A DNA stretch of 64,000 bases from an uncultured Aliivibrio sp. (GTDB lineage: Bacteria > Pseudomonadota > Gammaproteobacteria > Enterobacterales > Vibrionaceae): contig NZ_CAMLHO010000014.1 of assembly GCF_946479765.1 (NCBI RefSeq), positions 17,040-81,039 of the forward strand, written 5' to 3'. Both the position numbers and the translations under genes were made by a program. The notes below the pieces were generated by a model that searched no databases, was not told the DNA's origin, and saw only the letters and a list, made by a program, of their open reading frames with translations. Within the stretch, counting starts at the first letter, position 1, and each line of letters starts with the position of its first letter. Below are positions 56,103-64,000 of the stretch, one piece after another.

Positions 56103-59100
56103 TTATTCTTCGTCTTCTAACTCGATGTTGATACCAAGTGAGCGGATCTCTTTCAACAATACGTTGAATGATTCTGGCATACCTGGTTCCATACGATGAT
56201 CGCCATCTACGATGTTTTTATACATCTTAGTACGACCGTTCACGTCATCCGACTTAACTGTTAGCATTTCTTGTAGAGTATATGCAGCACCATATGCTTC
56301 AAGCGCCCATACTTCCATCTCACCGAAACGCTGACCACCGAACTGAGCTTTACCACCAAGTGGTTGCTGAGTTACAAGGCTGTAAGAGCCGGTAGAACGT
56401 GCGTGCATCTTGTCATCAACTAAGTGGTTTAGTTTTAGCATGTACATGTAACCAACAGTTACAGGACGCTCAAACGCATCACCAGTACGACCATCAAACA
56501 ATTTCAACTGACCAGATTCTGGCAGATCAACAAGTCTTAATAGTTCTTTAATTGATGATTCTGGAGCACCATCAAAAATTGGTGTTGCAATTGGTAAACC
56601 ACCGCGTAAGTTCTTAACTAATGTACGAACTTCGTCATCAGACAGTGCAGCGATGTCTACTTCTTGGCGAGTTTCACCAAGATCGTATACTTTTTGTAAG
56701 AAGTTACGGAACTTATGCAGTTCTTGTTGCTCTTTAAGCATTTGGTTAAGTTTATCACCAACACCTTTCGCAGCAAGACCCATATGAACTTCAAGAATTT
56801 GACCGATGTTCATACGAGAAGGTACACCCAGAGGGTTCAGTACGATATCTACTGGCTGACCTTTTTCATCATAAGGCATGTCTTCAACAGGGTTAATCTT
56901 AGAGATTACACCCTTGTTACCATGACGACCCGCCATCTTATCACCAGGCTGAATACGACGTTTTACCGCTAGGTAAACTTTAACGATTTTCAGCACGCCT
57001 GGTGCAAGATCATCACCTTGAGTGATCTTACGACGTTTAGTTTCGAATTTCTTATCGAACTCAGCTTTAAGTTCATCATATTGCTCAGCAAGCTGTTCAA
57101 GTTGATTTTGTTGTGATTCATCATCAAGCGTGATTTCTAACCACTGCTTACGATCCATCGCATCAAGTTTAACTTCAGAAGTACCTGCAAGCGTAAGAAG
57201 AGTGCGAACACGTGCTAATAAGCCACCTTCAAGAATCTGGAATTCTTCAGTGATGTCTTTCTTAGCTTCTTTCAGCTGCATTTGTTCGATTTCTAGAGCA
57301 CGTTTATCTTTTTCAACACCATCACGCGTAAATACTTGTACGTCAATGATAGTACCTGAAACAGAGTTTGGTACACGTAGAGAAGAATCTTTAACATCTG
57401 ATGCTTTTTCACCAAAGATGGCTCGTAATAGCTTCTCTTCAGGAGTCAGTTGAGTTTCACCTTTAGGCGTAACTTTACCAACTAGGATGTCGCCACCCTT
57501 AACTTCAGCACCGATATAAACAATACCTGATTCATCAAGTTTAGACAGAGCAGCTTCACCTACGTTAGGGATATCTGCTGTGATCTCTTCTGAACCTAGT
57601 TTGGTATCACGAGCCACACAAGATAGTTCTTGAATGTGAATCGTCGTGAAACGGTCTTCCTGAACTACACGCTCAGACACAAGGATTGAATCCTCGAAGT
57701 TATAACCATTCCAAGGCATAAATGCGATACGCATGTTCTGACCAAGTGCAAGCTCACCAAGATCCGTTGATGGACCATCAGCAAGAACATCACCACGAGT
57801 AACAGGTTCACCAGGAAGCACTGTTGGACGTTGGTTGATACACGTATTTTGGTTAGAACGAGTGTATTTAGTTAAGTTGTAGATATCGATACCAGCTTCG
57901 CCAGATACCAATTCTTCTTCGTTCACTTTAATAACGATACGAGAAGCATCTACTGACTGAACCATGCCACCACGTTTAGCAACAGCAGTTACACCTGAAT
58001 CGATTGCTACACAACGCTCAATACCAGTACCAACTAAAGGCTTATCAGCTCTTAATGTAGGTACAGCTTGACGTTGCATGTTTGCACCCATTAAGGCACG
58101 GTTCGCATCATCGTGTTCTAGGAACGGAATAAGCGACGCAGCTACAGATACAACTTGGTTTGTCGCGACATCCATATATTGGATGTGTTCACGTGGATGT
58201 AGGCCTGATTCACCTTTCTGACGAGCGATGATTAATTCATCAGCGAAAGTACCTTCTTCTGTTAACACGGCATTCGCCTGTGCAATAACAAAAGTACCTT
58301 CTTCAATCGCAGATAGGTAATCTACATCTTCAGTCACGATATTATCAACAACACGACGATATGGAGTTTCTAGGAAACCATATTCATTACATCGAGCATA
58401 CGCTGATAATGAGTTAATTAGACCGATGTTTGGTCCTTCAGGCGTTTCGATTGGACATAGGCGACCGTAGTGAGTCGCGTGTACATCACGAACTTCGAAA
58501 CCAGCACGCTCACGAGTTAGACCGCCAGGCCCTAAAGCAGAAATACGACGTTTGTGCGTAACTTCTGACAATGGGTTATTCTGATCCATAAACTGAGATA
58601 GCTGTGAAGAGCCAAAGAATTCTTTAACTGCAGCTGAAATCGGCTTAGCGTTGATAAGATCTTGAGGCATAATTGCATCAAGGTCACCAAGACTTAGACG
58701 TTCACGAACAGCACGTTCTACACGAACTAAACCAACACGGAATTGGTTTTCTGCCATTTCGCCAACAGAACGAATACGACGGTTACCAAGGTGATCGATA
58801 TCATCAACCTCGCCTTTACCGTTACGAATATCGATCAGTTTACGCATAACTTCGATGATGTCTGTTTCATCAAGGATGCCTGCGCCTTCACCATTATCAC
58901 GACCAATTGAGCTATTGAACTTCATACGACCAACAGTCGATAAGTCATAACGATCTTCAGAGAAGAATAGGCTTTCAAATAATGATTCAGCAGCTTCTTT
59001 TGTTGGTGGCTCGCCTGGGCGCATCATTCGATAAATTTCAACTAGAGCCGATAAACGGTCAACAGTTGAATCTGCACGTAATGTGTCAGAGATGTATGCA

Positions 59101-60131
59101 CCATGATCAAGGTCATTCGTAAATAACACTTCGATCTTTTTGTGGCCAGCTTGAGATAAATTAGCAAGATCTTCTAAGCTAAACTCTTGGTTAGCCGCGA
59201 TAATAATCTCACCGGTATCTTCATTCACGTAATCGTGAGAAGCCACTTTACCTACGATATAATCTACTGGTACTTCGATAGAATTTACTTCGTCTTTCGT
59301 CAATTGACGAATATGACGCGCAGTAATACGACGACCGGCTTCAACATAAACCTTGCCGTTCGATTCAATATCAAATGTTGCAGTCTCACCACGTAAACGC
59401 TCTGGAAGCAATTCCATCATTAACGTTTGATCTTTCACTTCAAATACAACTTTATCGAAGAATAAATCTAAGATTTCTTCTGTTGTTTTACGAAGAGCGC
59501 GTAAGATGATCGTTGCAGGTAATTTACGACGACGGTCGATTCGTACGAATAAGTTATCCTTAGGATCAAATTCGAAATCTAACCATGAACCACGGTAAGG
59601 AATTACACGTGCATTATAAAGAACTTTACCAGATGAATGGGTTTTACCCTTATCGCTGTCGAAGAAGACACCTGGACTGCGGTGCAGCTGGGATACGATA
59701 ACCCTTTCAGTACCATTGATTACAAAAGTACCGTTGTCTGTCATAAGCGGAATTTCGCCCATGTAGACTTCTTGTTCTTTAATGTCTTTTACCGTGCCTG
59801 CAGGTGCGTCTCTATCGTATACAACTAAACGTAATTTAACGCGTAAAGGTGCAGAATAAGTAACACCGCGGATTTGACATTCTTTAACGTCAAATTCTGG
59901 CTCACGGAGATTGTAGCTAACGTATTCTAGCTTAGAGTTGCCATTGTAGCTCTGAATTGGAAAGACAGAACGGAAGGCAGCCTCAAGACCGTATTGCCCT
60001 TCAGGATCTTGCTCGATAAACTTAGTAAAAGAATCAAGCTGGATCGATAGTAAGTATGGTATGTCCAACACTTGTGGACGCTTACCAAAATCCTTACGGA
60101 TGCGCTTTTTCTCTGTATAAGAGTAAACCAT
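56103..60131 (-). CDS. rpoB: RNA polymerase beta subunit
   Basis: Catalytic core subunit and target of rifampicin. The 1342 residues equal the E. coli length. The rifampicin region reads [22 protein letters not shown], with the wild-type (sensitive) residues at the usual Ser, Asp, His and Arg positions, and the catalytic motifs GRHGNKG and GDKMAGR are intact. The start [19 protein letters not shown] is the conserved end, with GAGGAACCCC before it. It follows rplL after an attenuator, as in E. coli, and precedes rpoC. Confidence 0.98.
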   Translation of the reverse strand: MVYSYTEKKRIRKDFGKRPQVLDIPYLLSIQLDSFTKFIEQDPEGQYGLEAAFRSVFPIQSYNGNSKLEYVSYNLREPEFDVKECQIRGVTYSAPLRVKLRLVVYDRDAPAGTVKDIKEQEVYMGEIPLMTDNGTFVINGTERVIVSQLHRSPGVFFDSDKGKTHSSGKVLYNARVIPYRGSWLDFEFDPKDNLFVRIDRRRKLPATIILRALRKTTEEILDLFFDKVVFEVKDQTLMMELLPERLRGETATFDIESNGKVYVEAGRRITARHIRQLTKDEVNSIEVPVDYIVGKVASHDYVNEDTGEIIIAANQEFSLEDLANLSQAGHKKIEVLFTNDLDHGAYISDTLRADSTVDRLSALVEIYRMMRPGEPPTKEAAESLFESLFFSEDRYDLSTVGRMKFNSSIGRDNGEGAGILDETDIIEVMRKLIDIRNGKGEVDDIDHLGNRRIRSVGEMAENQFRVGLVRVERAVRERLSLGDLDAIMPQDLINAKPISAAVKEFFGSSQLSQFMDQNNPLSEVTHKRRISALGPGGLTRERAGFEVRDVHATHYGRLCPIETPEGPNIGLINSLSAYARCNEYGFLETPYRRVVDNIVTEDVDYLSAIEEGTFVIAQANAVLTEEGTFADELIIARQKGESGLHPREHIQYMDVATNQVVSVAASLIPFLEHDDANRALMGANMQRQAVPTLRADKPLVGTGIERCVAIDSGVTAVAKRGGMVQSVDASRIVIKVNEEELVSGEAGIDIYNLTKYTRSNQNTCINQRPTVLPGEPVTRGDVLADGPSTDLGELALGQNMRIAFMPWNGYNFEDSILVSERVVQEDRFTTIHIQELSCVARDTKLGSEEITADIPNVGEAALSKLDESGIVYIGAEVKGGDILVGKVTPKGETQLTPEEKLLRAIFGEKASDVKDSSLRVPNSVSGTIIDVQVFTRDGVEKDKRALEIEQMQLKEAKKDITEEFQILEGGLLARVRTLLTLAGTSEVKLDAMDRKQWLEITLDDESQQNQLEQLAEQYDELKAEFDKKFETKRRKITQGDDLAPGVLKIVKVYLAVKRRIQPGDKMAGRHGNKGVISKINPVEDMPYDEKGQPVDIVLNPLGVPSRMNIGQILEVHMGLAAKGVGDKLNQMLKEQQELHKFRNFLQKVYDLGETRQEVDIAALSDDEVRTLVKNLRGGLPIATPIFDGAPESSIKELLRLVDLPESGQLKLFDGRTGDAFERPVTVGYMYMLKLNHLVDDKMHARSTGSYSLVTQQPLGGKAQFGGQRFGEMEVWALEAYGAAYTLQEMLTVKSDDVNGRTKMYKNIVDGDHRMEPGMPESFNVLLKEIRSLGINIELEDEE

Positions 60132-60300
60132 GGGGTTCCTCAGCTCGCTGATAAGTGACCCGAACCGTCCGCCTTCGAAAGGTTGGGACAGTAACTAATA
60201 ACACTGTTTACTGTAGGACATAATCTCTGATTGAGACTATGTTTTTTGCTCGAATATAGGGGCTTTAAACAGTGTGAAATTACCCTATACCCTACAGCGC

Positions 60301-60331
60301 AAAAAGGCCAGTGGTTAATAAACCACCAGCC
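60301..60331 (-). terminator. rplL-rpoB attenuator
   Basis: On the minus strand GGCTGGTGGTT (60321-60331) pairs, with two G-U, with AACCACTGGCC (60306-60316), followed by TTTTT (60301-60305). E. coli has a partial terminator here that sets the ribosomal-protein to polymerase ratio. Confidence 0.88.
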
Positions 60332-60363
60332 ATTAGCCGCTAGGCTATGAAACTAAGTAATAA

Positions 60364-60729
60364 TTACTTGATTTCAACAGTTGCACCAGCTTCTTCAAGC
60401 TGTGCTTTAAGGCCTTCAGCTTCAGCTTTATCAACGCCTTCTTTAAGTGCAGCAGGAGCTGAGTCTACAAGACCCTTAGCTTCTTTCAGGCCAAGACCTG
60501 TAGCGCCACGTACTGCTTTGATTACAGAAACTTTGTTTCCGCCAACAGCAGTAAGAATAACGTCAAATTCAGTTTGCTCTTCAGCAGTTTCAGCAGCTGC
60601 GCCACCAGAAACTACAGCAGAAGCAGCAGTAACACCGAATTTTTCTTCCATAGCTTCGATAAGCTCAACAACTTGCATTACAGACATTTCTGCAACTGCG
60701 TCTAGGATTTGCTCGTTAGTAATAGACAT
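60364..60729 (-). CDS. rplL: Large-subunit ribosomal protein L7/L12
   Basis: Multicopy stalk protein that recruits translation factors. It has 121 residues (E. coli 121) with the N-terminal L10-binding helix ([28 protein letters not shown]), an Ala-rich hinge and the C-terminal domain ([21 protein letters not shown]). It is 55 bases after rplJ and co-transcribed with it. Confidence 0.98.
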   Translation of the reverse strand: MSITNEQILDAVAEMSVMQVVELIEAMEEKFGVTAASAVVSGGAAAETAEEQTEFDVILTAVGGNKVSVIKAVRGATGLGLKEAKGLVDSAPAALKEGVDKAEAEGLKAQLEEAGATVEIK

Positions 60730-60784
60730 AACAATTCTCTTTTAAGTCAACAATAATTTATTTTGTAATCAAATAAAGCAGGGC

Positions 60785-61279
60785 TTATGCCTCAGCTTCT
60801 TCTTTTTGATCACGAACAGCAGCGATAGTACGTACCAATTTACCAGCAGAAGCTTCTTTCATGCACATCATTAAGCGTGCAATTGCTTCGTCGTAAGTTG
60901 GTAGTGTCGCTAGTAGATCAGCATCAGTAACTGCGCCTTCAAATGCAGCAGCTTTAATCTCGAAGTTTTTATTCTCTTTGGCAAAGTCTTTGAAAAGACG
61001 TGCTGCAGCACCTGGGTGCTCGTTAGAGAATGCAAGTAGAGATGGGCCAGTAAATGTGTCTTGTAGACACTCATACTGAGTACCTTCTACTGCACGACGT
61101 GCTAATGTATTACGAACAACTCTCATGTAAACACCCGCTTCACGCGCTTGTTTACGTAGAGAAGTCATTGCGCCAACAGTAACGCCACGAGAGTCAGCTA
61201 CAACTGCAGAAAGTGCACCACTGGCTGCTTCGTTGACTTCAGCAACAATTGCTTTTTTGTCTTGAAGATTTAAAGCCAT
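60785..61279 (-). CDS. rplJ: Large-subunit ribosomal protein L10
   Basis: Stalk base protein that binds L7/L12 dimers and, as the L10-L12 complex, represses its own translation by binding the mRNA leader. The 164 residues match E. coli (165), starting [32 protein letters not shown]. The leader upstream carries the conserved L10 control structure, and a strong promoter lies just after rplA. Confidence 0.97.
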   Translation of the reverse strand: MALNLQDKKAIVAEVNEAASGALSAVVADSRGVTVGAMTSLRKQAREAGVYMRVVRNTLARRAVEGTQYECLQDTFTGPSLLAFSNEHPGAAARLFKDFAKENKNFEIKAAAFEGAVTDADLLATLPTYDEAIARLMMCMKEASAGKLVRTIAAVRDQKEEAEA

Positions 61280-61490
61280 TTGGATTAACCTCTGGTTGTG
61301 ATTACACCACTCACTACAAAAACTGTAGGAGAGTAATTACGATGCATTCACAGAAAACTAATTTCGAAAAAATTAGCCTTTAGTTCGGCACCGTCTACGC
61401 AGGTTTTATTAAGCTCTTGCGAGCGCCTGCGGTCTTGGACGGAGACTATTTAATTAAAAATTAAGTAGCCCCAACCATAAATTTGATAAG
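61280..61490 (-). ncRNA. L10 leader (ribosomal autoregulatory element)
   Basis: The transcribed leader of rplJ. Its core, near 61384-61446 on the minus strand, reads GTCTCCGTCCAAGACCGCAGG, then GCGAGAGCTT-type loop sequence and CCTGCGTAGACGGTG, nearly the same as the E. coli L10-binding leader as I recall it, with CCGCAGG pairing with CCTGCG. In E. coli the L10-(L12)4 complex binds here and blocks rplJ and rplL translation. Confidence 0.85.
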
Positions 61491-61496
61491 CGCAGG

Positions 61497-61524
61497 ATTA
61501 TACACAAATCCTACGCCTTTGCAA
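61497..61524 (-). promoter_or_regulatory. rplJ promoter (PL10)
   Basis: On the minus strand TTGCAA (61519-61524), 16 bases, TATAAT (61497-61502), with TGTG before the -10. It lies directly after the rplA stop and matches the position of E. coli PL10. Confidence 0.85.
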
Positions 61525-61525
61525 A

Positions 61526-62230
61526 TTAGTTTGTAGCAGTATCTAGAGTCGTTTGATCTAGAGATACGCCAGCACCCATTGTAGTTGAGATGCTTACCTT
61601 CTTCAGGAAAACACCTTTCGCTGAAGTTGGTTTTGCTTTTTTAAGTGCAACTAGAAGAGATTCTAGGTTCTCTTTAAGTTGAGCAGCATCAAAATCCACT
61701 TTACCGATAGTAGTGTGGATGATGCCGTTTTTGTCGTTACGGTAACGAACCTGACCAGCTTTAGCATTTTTAACTGCTTCAGCAACGTTAGGAGTTACAG
61801 TACCAACTTTAGGGTTTGGCATAAGACCGCGAGGACCTAGGATTGTACCTAGTTGACCAACAACGCGCATTGCATCTGGAGAAGCAACAACTACGTCAAA
61901 GTTCATTTCGCCTTTCTTAACTAGTTCAGCAAGATCTTCCATGCCTACTAGATCAGCGCCAGCTTCTTTAGCAGCTTCTGCATTTGCACCTTGAGTGAAT
62001 ACAGCAACACGAACATTACGACCAGTACCGTGAGGTAGCACAGTTGCGCCACGTACGTTTTGGTCTGATTTACGTGCATCAATGCCAAGATTGATAGCAA
62101 CATCAACACTTTCATTGAATTTCGCAGTAGCTAGTTCTTTAAGAAGAGCAACAGCTTCGTTGATTTCGTAGTCTTTAGTAACTTCCACTTTTTCGCGGAT
62201 ATTACGCATACGCTTAGTAAGTTTAGCCAT
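61526..62230 (-). CDS. rplA: Large-subunit ribosomal protein L1
   Basis: Mobile stalk protein that helps release E-site tRNA and represses the rplK-rplA mRNA. The 234 residues equal E. coli L1. The conserved [15 protein letters not shown] start, the [19 protein letters not shown] and the [14 protein letters not shown] segments are present. It begins 4 bases after the rplK stop, so the two are translationally coupled. Confidence 0.97.
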   Translation of the reverse strand: MAKLTKRMRNIREKVEVTKDYEINEAVALLKELATAKFNESVDVAINLGIDARKSDQNVRGATVLPHGTGRNVRVAVFTQGANAEAAKEAGADLVGMEDLAELVKKGEMNFDVVVASPDAMRVVGQLGTILGPRGLMPNPKVGTVTPNVAEAVKNAKAGQVRYRNDKNGIIHTTIGKVDFDAAQLKENLESLLVALKKAKPTSAKGVFLKKVSISTTMGAGVSLDQTTLDTATN

Positions 62231-62234
62231 TTTA

Positions 62235-62663
62235 TTAACCCTCTACCACTAGACCTATTGAACGAGCAGTACCAGCAATTGAACGCTTCATAGCTTCAAT
62301 GTCAGCACCAGTCATGTCCGCAGCTTTAGTTTCTGCGATCTCTTGTATTTGAGCGTCAGTAATAGTACCAACTTTCTCAGTGTTTGGACGACCAGAACCA
62401 GACTTAATGCCAGCAGCTTTCTTAAGAAGAACAGCAGCAGGTGGAGTCTTAGTAATAAACGTAAAAGAACGATCGCTATATACAGAGATAACAACTGGAG
62501 TAGGTAGACCTTTCTCAACAGATTCTGTTCTTGCGTTAAACGCTTTACAGAATTCCATGATATTTACACCGTGTTGACCTAGAGCAGGACCAACTGGTGG
62601 ACTTGGGTTCGCCATACCTGCTGCAACTTGCAGTTTGATATAAGCTTCAACTTTCTTAGCCAT
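62235..62663 (-). CDS. rplK: Large-subunit ribosomal protein L11
   Basis: Part of the GTPase-associated centre and needed for RelA-mediated stringent response; it is the substrate of PrmA, also encoded here. It has 142 residues from the ATG at 62663, the E. coli length, starting [23 protein letters not shown]. An in-frame upstream start at 62687 adds residues absent from the family. The promoter is at 62733-62761. Confidence 0.97.
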   Translation of the reverse strand: MAKKVEAYIKLQVAAGMANPSPPVGPALGQHGVNIMEFCKAFNARTESVEKGLPTPVVISVYSDRSFTFITKTPPAAVLLKKAAGIKSGSGRPNTEKVGTITDAQIQEIAETKAADMTGADIEAMKRSIAGTARSIGLVVEG

Positions 62664-62690
62664 AATATTTCCTAATTTTGGGTTCAATCG

Positions 62691-62713
62691 CCATCCAACT
62701 GGATTAGCTCCCC
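62691..62713 (-). promoter_or_regulatory. Candidate L1-binding leader of rplK-rplA
   Basis: On the minus strand the leader reads GGGGAGCTAATCC, then AGTTGGATGG, with ATCCA/TGGAT forming a small stem. E. coli L1 binds a leader stem with an internal GGAG-type bulge that mimics its 23S rRNA site. The match is by eye. Confidence 0.5.
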
Positions 62714-62732
62714 GTTAACAAAAACGCGCGAA

Positions 62733-62761
62733 ATTATAATAATAATTCATGCGATTTACAA
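62733..62761 (-). promoter_or_regulatory. rplK promoter (PL11)
   Basis: On the minus strand TTGTAA (62756-62761), 17 bases, TATAAT (62733-62738), then TTCGCGCG, a GC-rich discriminator as in growth-rate-controlled promoters. Confidence 0.88.
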
Positions 62762-62781
62762 TAGTCTTGATGGTTTTTCGA

Positions 62782-63327
62782 TCAGTTTTTTTCTACTTGA
62801 CTAAACTCTAGTTCAACTGGAGTTGCACGTCCAAAGATAGAAACTGATACTTTGATGCGACTTTTTTCATAATCAACATGTTCAACAGTACCGTTAAAGT
62901 CAGCAAATGGGCCTTCAGTAACACGAACTACTTCGCCTGCTTCAAATAATGTCTTAGGACGAGGAGCTTCACTCGCTTGTGCAAGACGATTTAAAATAGC
63001 ATCGGCTTCTTTATCTGTGATTGGTGCTGGGCGATCTGAAGTACCACCAATGAACCCCATAACACGTGGAATACTACGTACCAAGTGCCATGATTCATCA
63101 TTCATGATCATTTGCACTAACACGTAACCAGGGAAAAATTTACGTTCGCTTTTACGACGTTGTCCAGCACGCATTTCTACCACTTCTTCAGTTGGTACAA
63201 GCACTTCGCCAAATAACTCTTCCATGTTATGAATTTTAATATGTTCGCGTAACGATTGTGATACACGACCTTCAAAACCAGAAAAGGCTTGAACTACATA
63301 CCAACGTTTCTTTGGAGCTTCACTCAT
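62782..63327 (-). CDS. nusG: Transcription elongation/antitermination factor NusG
   Basis: Binds RNA polymerase, reduces pausing, and links it to Rho or to the ribosome through S10. It is 181 residues from the ATG at 63327, the E. coli length, with the NGN domain ([31 protein letters not shown]) and C-terminal KOW domain ([27 protein letters not shown]). GAGGATAA precedes the start, and a GTG two codons upstream is less likely. It follows secE by 12 bases. Confidence 0.97.
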   Translation of the reverse strand: MSEAPKKRWYVVQAFSGFEGRVSQSLREHIKIHNMEELFGEVLVPTEEVVEMRAGQRRKSERKFFPGYVLVQMIMNDESWHLVRSIPRVMGFIGGTSDRPAPITDKEADAILNRLAQASEAPRPKTLFEAGEVVRVTEGPFADFNGTVEHVDYEKSRIKVSVSIFGRATPVELEFSQVEKN

Positions 63328-63339
63328 GATCACTTATCC

Positions 63340-63717
63340 TCAAACACCTGTGATTAAGCCAATTAGTCTAACCATAATACCATCAATACCCCATAGAATA
63401 AGAGCCATTACGATACATACAGCTAGAACTATGAAAGTTGTTTGCATTGTTTCTTGGCGTGTAGGCCAAACAACTTTACGTACTTCCATTCTTGATTCAC
63501 GAGCAAATGCAATTGCAGTTTGACCTTTTGCTGTGAAGGCAGCAATACCACCAGCAGCAGCAATCAATGCAACGACACCGGCAGCTCGAATAACAACAGA
63601 CAAATCAGCTAGTAAATAATTACCAATAACCGCAGCAGAAAGTAGTACTAGAACTAGTAGCCACTTAATTGTATCAACTGCGCCTGAAGTTTCTGTCGTC
63701 TCAGTATTTGTTTTCAT
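63340..63717 (-). CDS. secE: Preprotein translocase subunit SecE
   Basis: Essential membrane subunit of SecYEG. It has 125 residues (127 in E. coli) with three hydrophobic segments (about 19-37, 43-63 and 92-118), the last being the conserved clamp helix region; the amphipathic SRMEVRKVVWPTRQETMQTT motif is the core SecE signature. ATG 63717 is preferred because its polar head MKTNTETTETSG matches the family. It is the first gene of secE-nusG. Confidence 0.96.
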   Translation of the reverse strand: MKTNTETTETSGAVDTIKWLLVLVLLSAAVIGNYLLADLSVVIRAAGVVALIAAAGGIAAFTAKGQTAIAFARESRMEVRKVVWPTRQETMQTTFIVLAVCIVMALILWGIDGIMVRLIGLITGV

Positions 63718-63903
63718 AAACCAACCTGTGACATAACTAAAATCATTTTCCATCATTAGACAGAAATTCAAAAACAAGAGTAAATATACCCTACTCTCTT
63801 CATCCTATAAACCAGCGATTTGCTAATTTATCTGCGCTGTGCTCTGCATTTTCTTAAAAGTGTAGAGCAAAAATAAAACAACACACAATACAACGCAGAA
63901 AAA

Positions 63904-63926
63904 GGGCATCGAATGATGCCCTTTTT
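63904..63926 (-). terminator. Terminator of tuf
   Basis: GGGCATC (63904-63910) with GATGCCC (63915-63921); on the minus strand the T-run follows to the left. It separates tuf from secE. No tRNA gene lies in the gap. Confidence 0.92.
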
Positions 63927-63945
63927 ATTAGTACTTAGTCAAATC

Positions 63946-64000
63946 TTAAGCGAAGATTTTAGCAACAACACCAGCACCAACTGTACGGCCACCTTCACGG
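63946..64000 (-). CDS. tuf: Elongation factor Tu, C-terminal end only
   Basis: The last 18 codons of a minus-strand gene, cut by the window edge. The residues read REGGRTVGAGVVAKIFA-stop, the conserved end of EF-Tu (barrel domain III; E. coli ends VVAKVLS/G). tuf upstream of secE-nusG-rplK is the standard order. Confidence 0.92.
   Translation of the reverse strand, partial: REGGRTVGAGVVAKIFA

Noticed and set aside
63778..63903. tRNA gene between tuf and secE
   Set aside because: E. coli has tRNA genes next to tufB, but no cloverleaf or T-loop sequence is visible here.

Overview
The window is a chromosomal segment of a gammaproteobacterium in the Vibrionaceae, most likely Aliivibrio (A. fischeri-like). 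The evidence is the AT-rich composition, near full-length protein similarity to E. coli orthologues in partly conserved gene order, and Vibrio-type features: the CrbS/CrbR-type acetate switch, mtlA-mtlD-mtlR, and a DUF4212 symporter pair. It is mostly housekeeping DNA. There are no rRNA or tRNA genes, no intact insertion sequences, no prophage and no CRISPR array.

Layout. 1-5.1 kb: cysE, gpsA, secB and a YibN-type rhodanese (minus strand), then envC (plus) and fxsA (minus). 5.4-11.4 kb: a possible 33-codon leader ORF, then aspA, dcuA, dsbD and nagB, each unit mostly closed by its own hairpin terminator. 11.4-15.8 kb: the mannitol locus mtlA-mtlD-mtlR behind a 700-bp control region with three CRP-like sites and a candidate antisense RNA promoter. 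15.9-19.0 kb: an arsenate-type operon, arsR - GAPDH - tyrosine phosphatase - arsJ (minus). 19.2-21.9 kb: glmS and a DeoR-family regulator. 22.1-35.3 kb: an acetate cluster with crbR, a MarC-family gene, the DUF4212/Na+ symporter pair (actP-like), crbS, an HcaT-like MFS gene, a cNMP/CBS/DUF294 protein, a DEDDh exonuclease and acs.

35.8-40.6 kb: aroQ-accB-accC, prmA, dusB-fis. 40.7-47.3 kb: a small coiled-coil protein, zntR, purH-purD behind a PurR-like box, a DUF1481 lipoprotein, hupA and a CNNM/CBS membrane protein. 47.3-51.5 kb: DUF416 (yjaG-like), a decayed 2-hydroxyacid dehydrogenase, a TerB-fold protein, hemE, nudC and rsd. 51.8-64.0 kb: the transcription/translation block, read on the minus strand as tuf (last codons only), secE, nusG, rplK, rplA, rplJ, rplL, rpoB, rpoC.

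How it works together. The acetate genes form a plausible regulon: uptake (symporter), activation (acs), sensing (crbS) and response (crbR). The interrupted palindrome GACTAAAGTC (last base T in one copy) lies upstream of the symporter pair, the DUF294 gene and acs, and is proposed here as a shared operator. Other points of note are a canonical terminator hairpin between rpoB and rpoC, a gutted dehydrogenase pseudogene, a terminator inside the arsenate operon just before arsJ, and a Vibrio MtlS-like antisense promoter in the mtlA leader. Functions are assigned from protein motifs and gene order read by eye; no database search was run.
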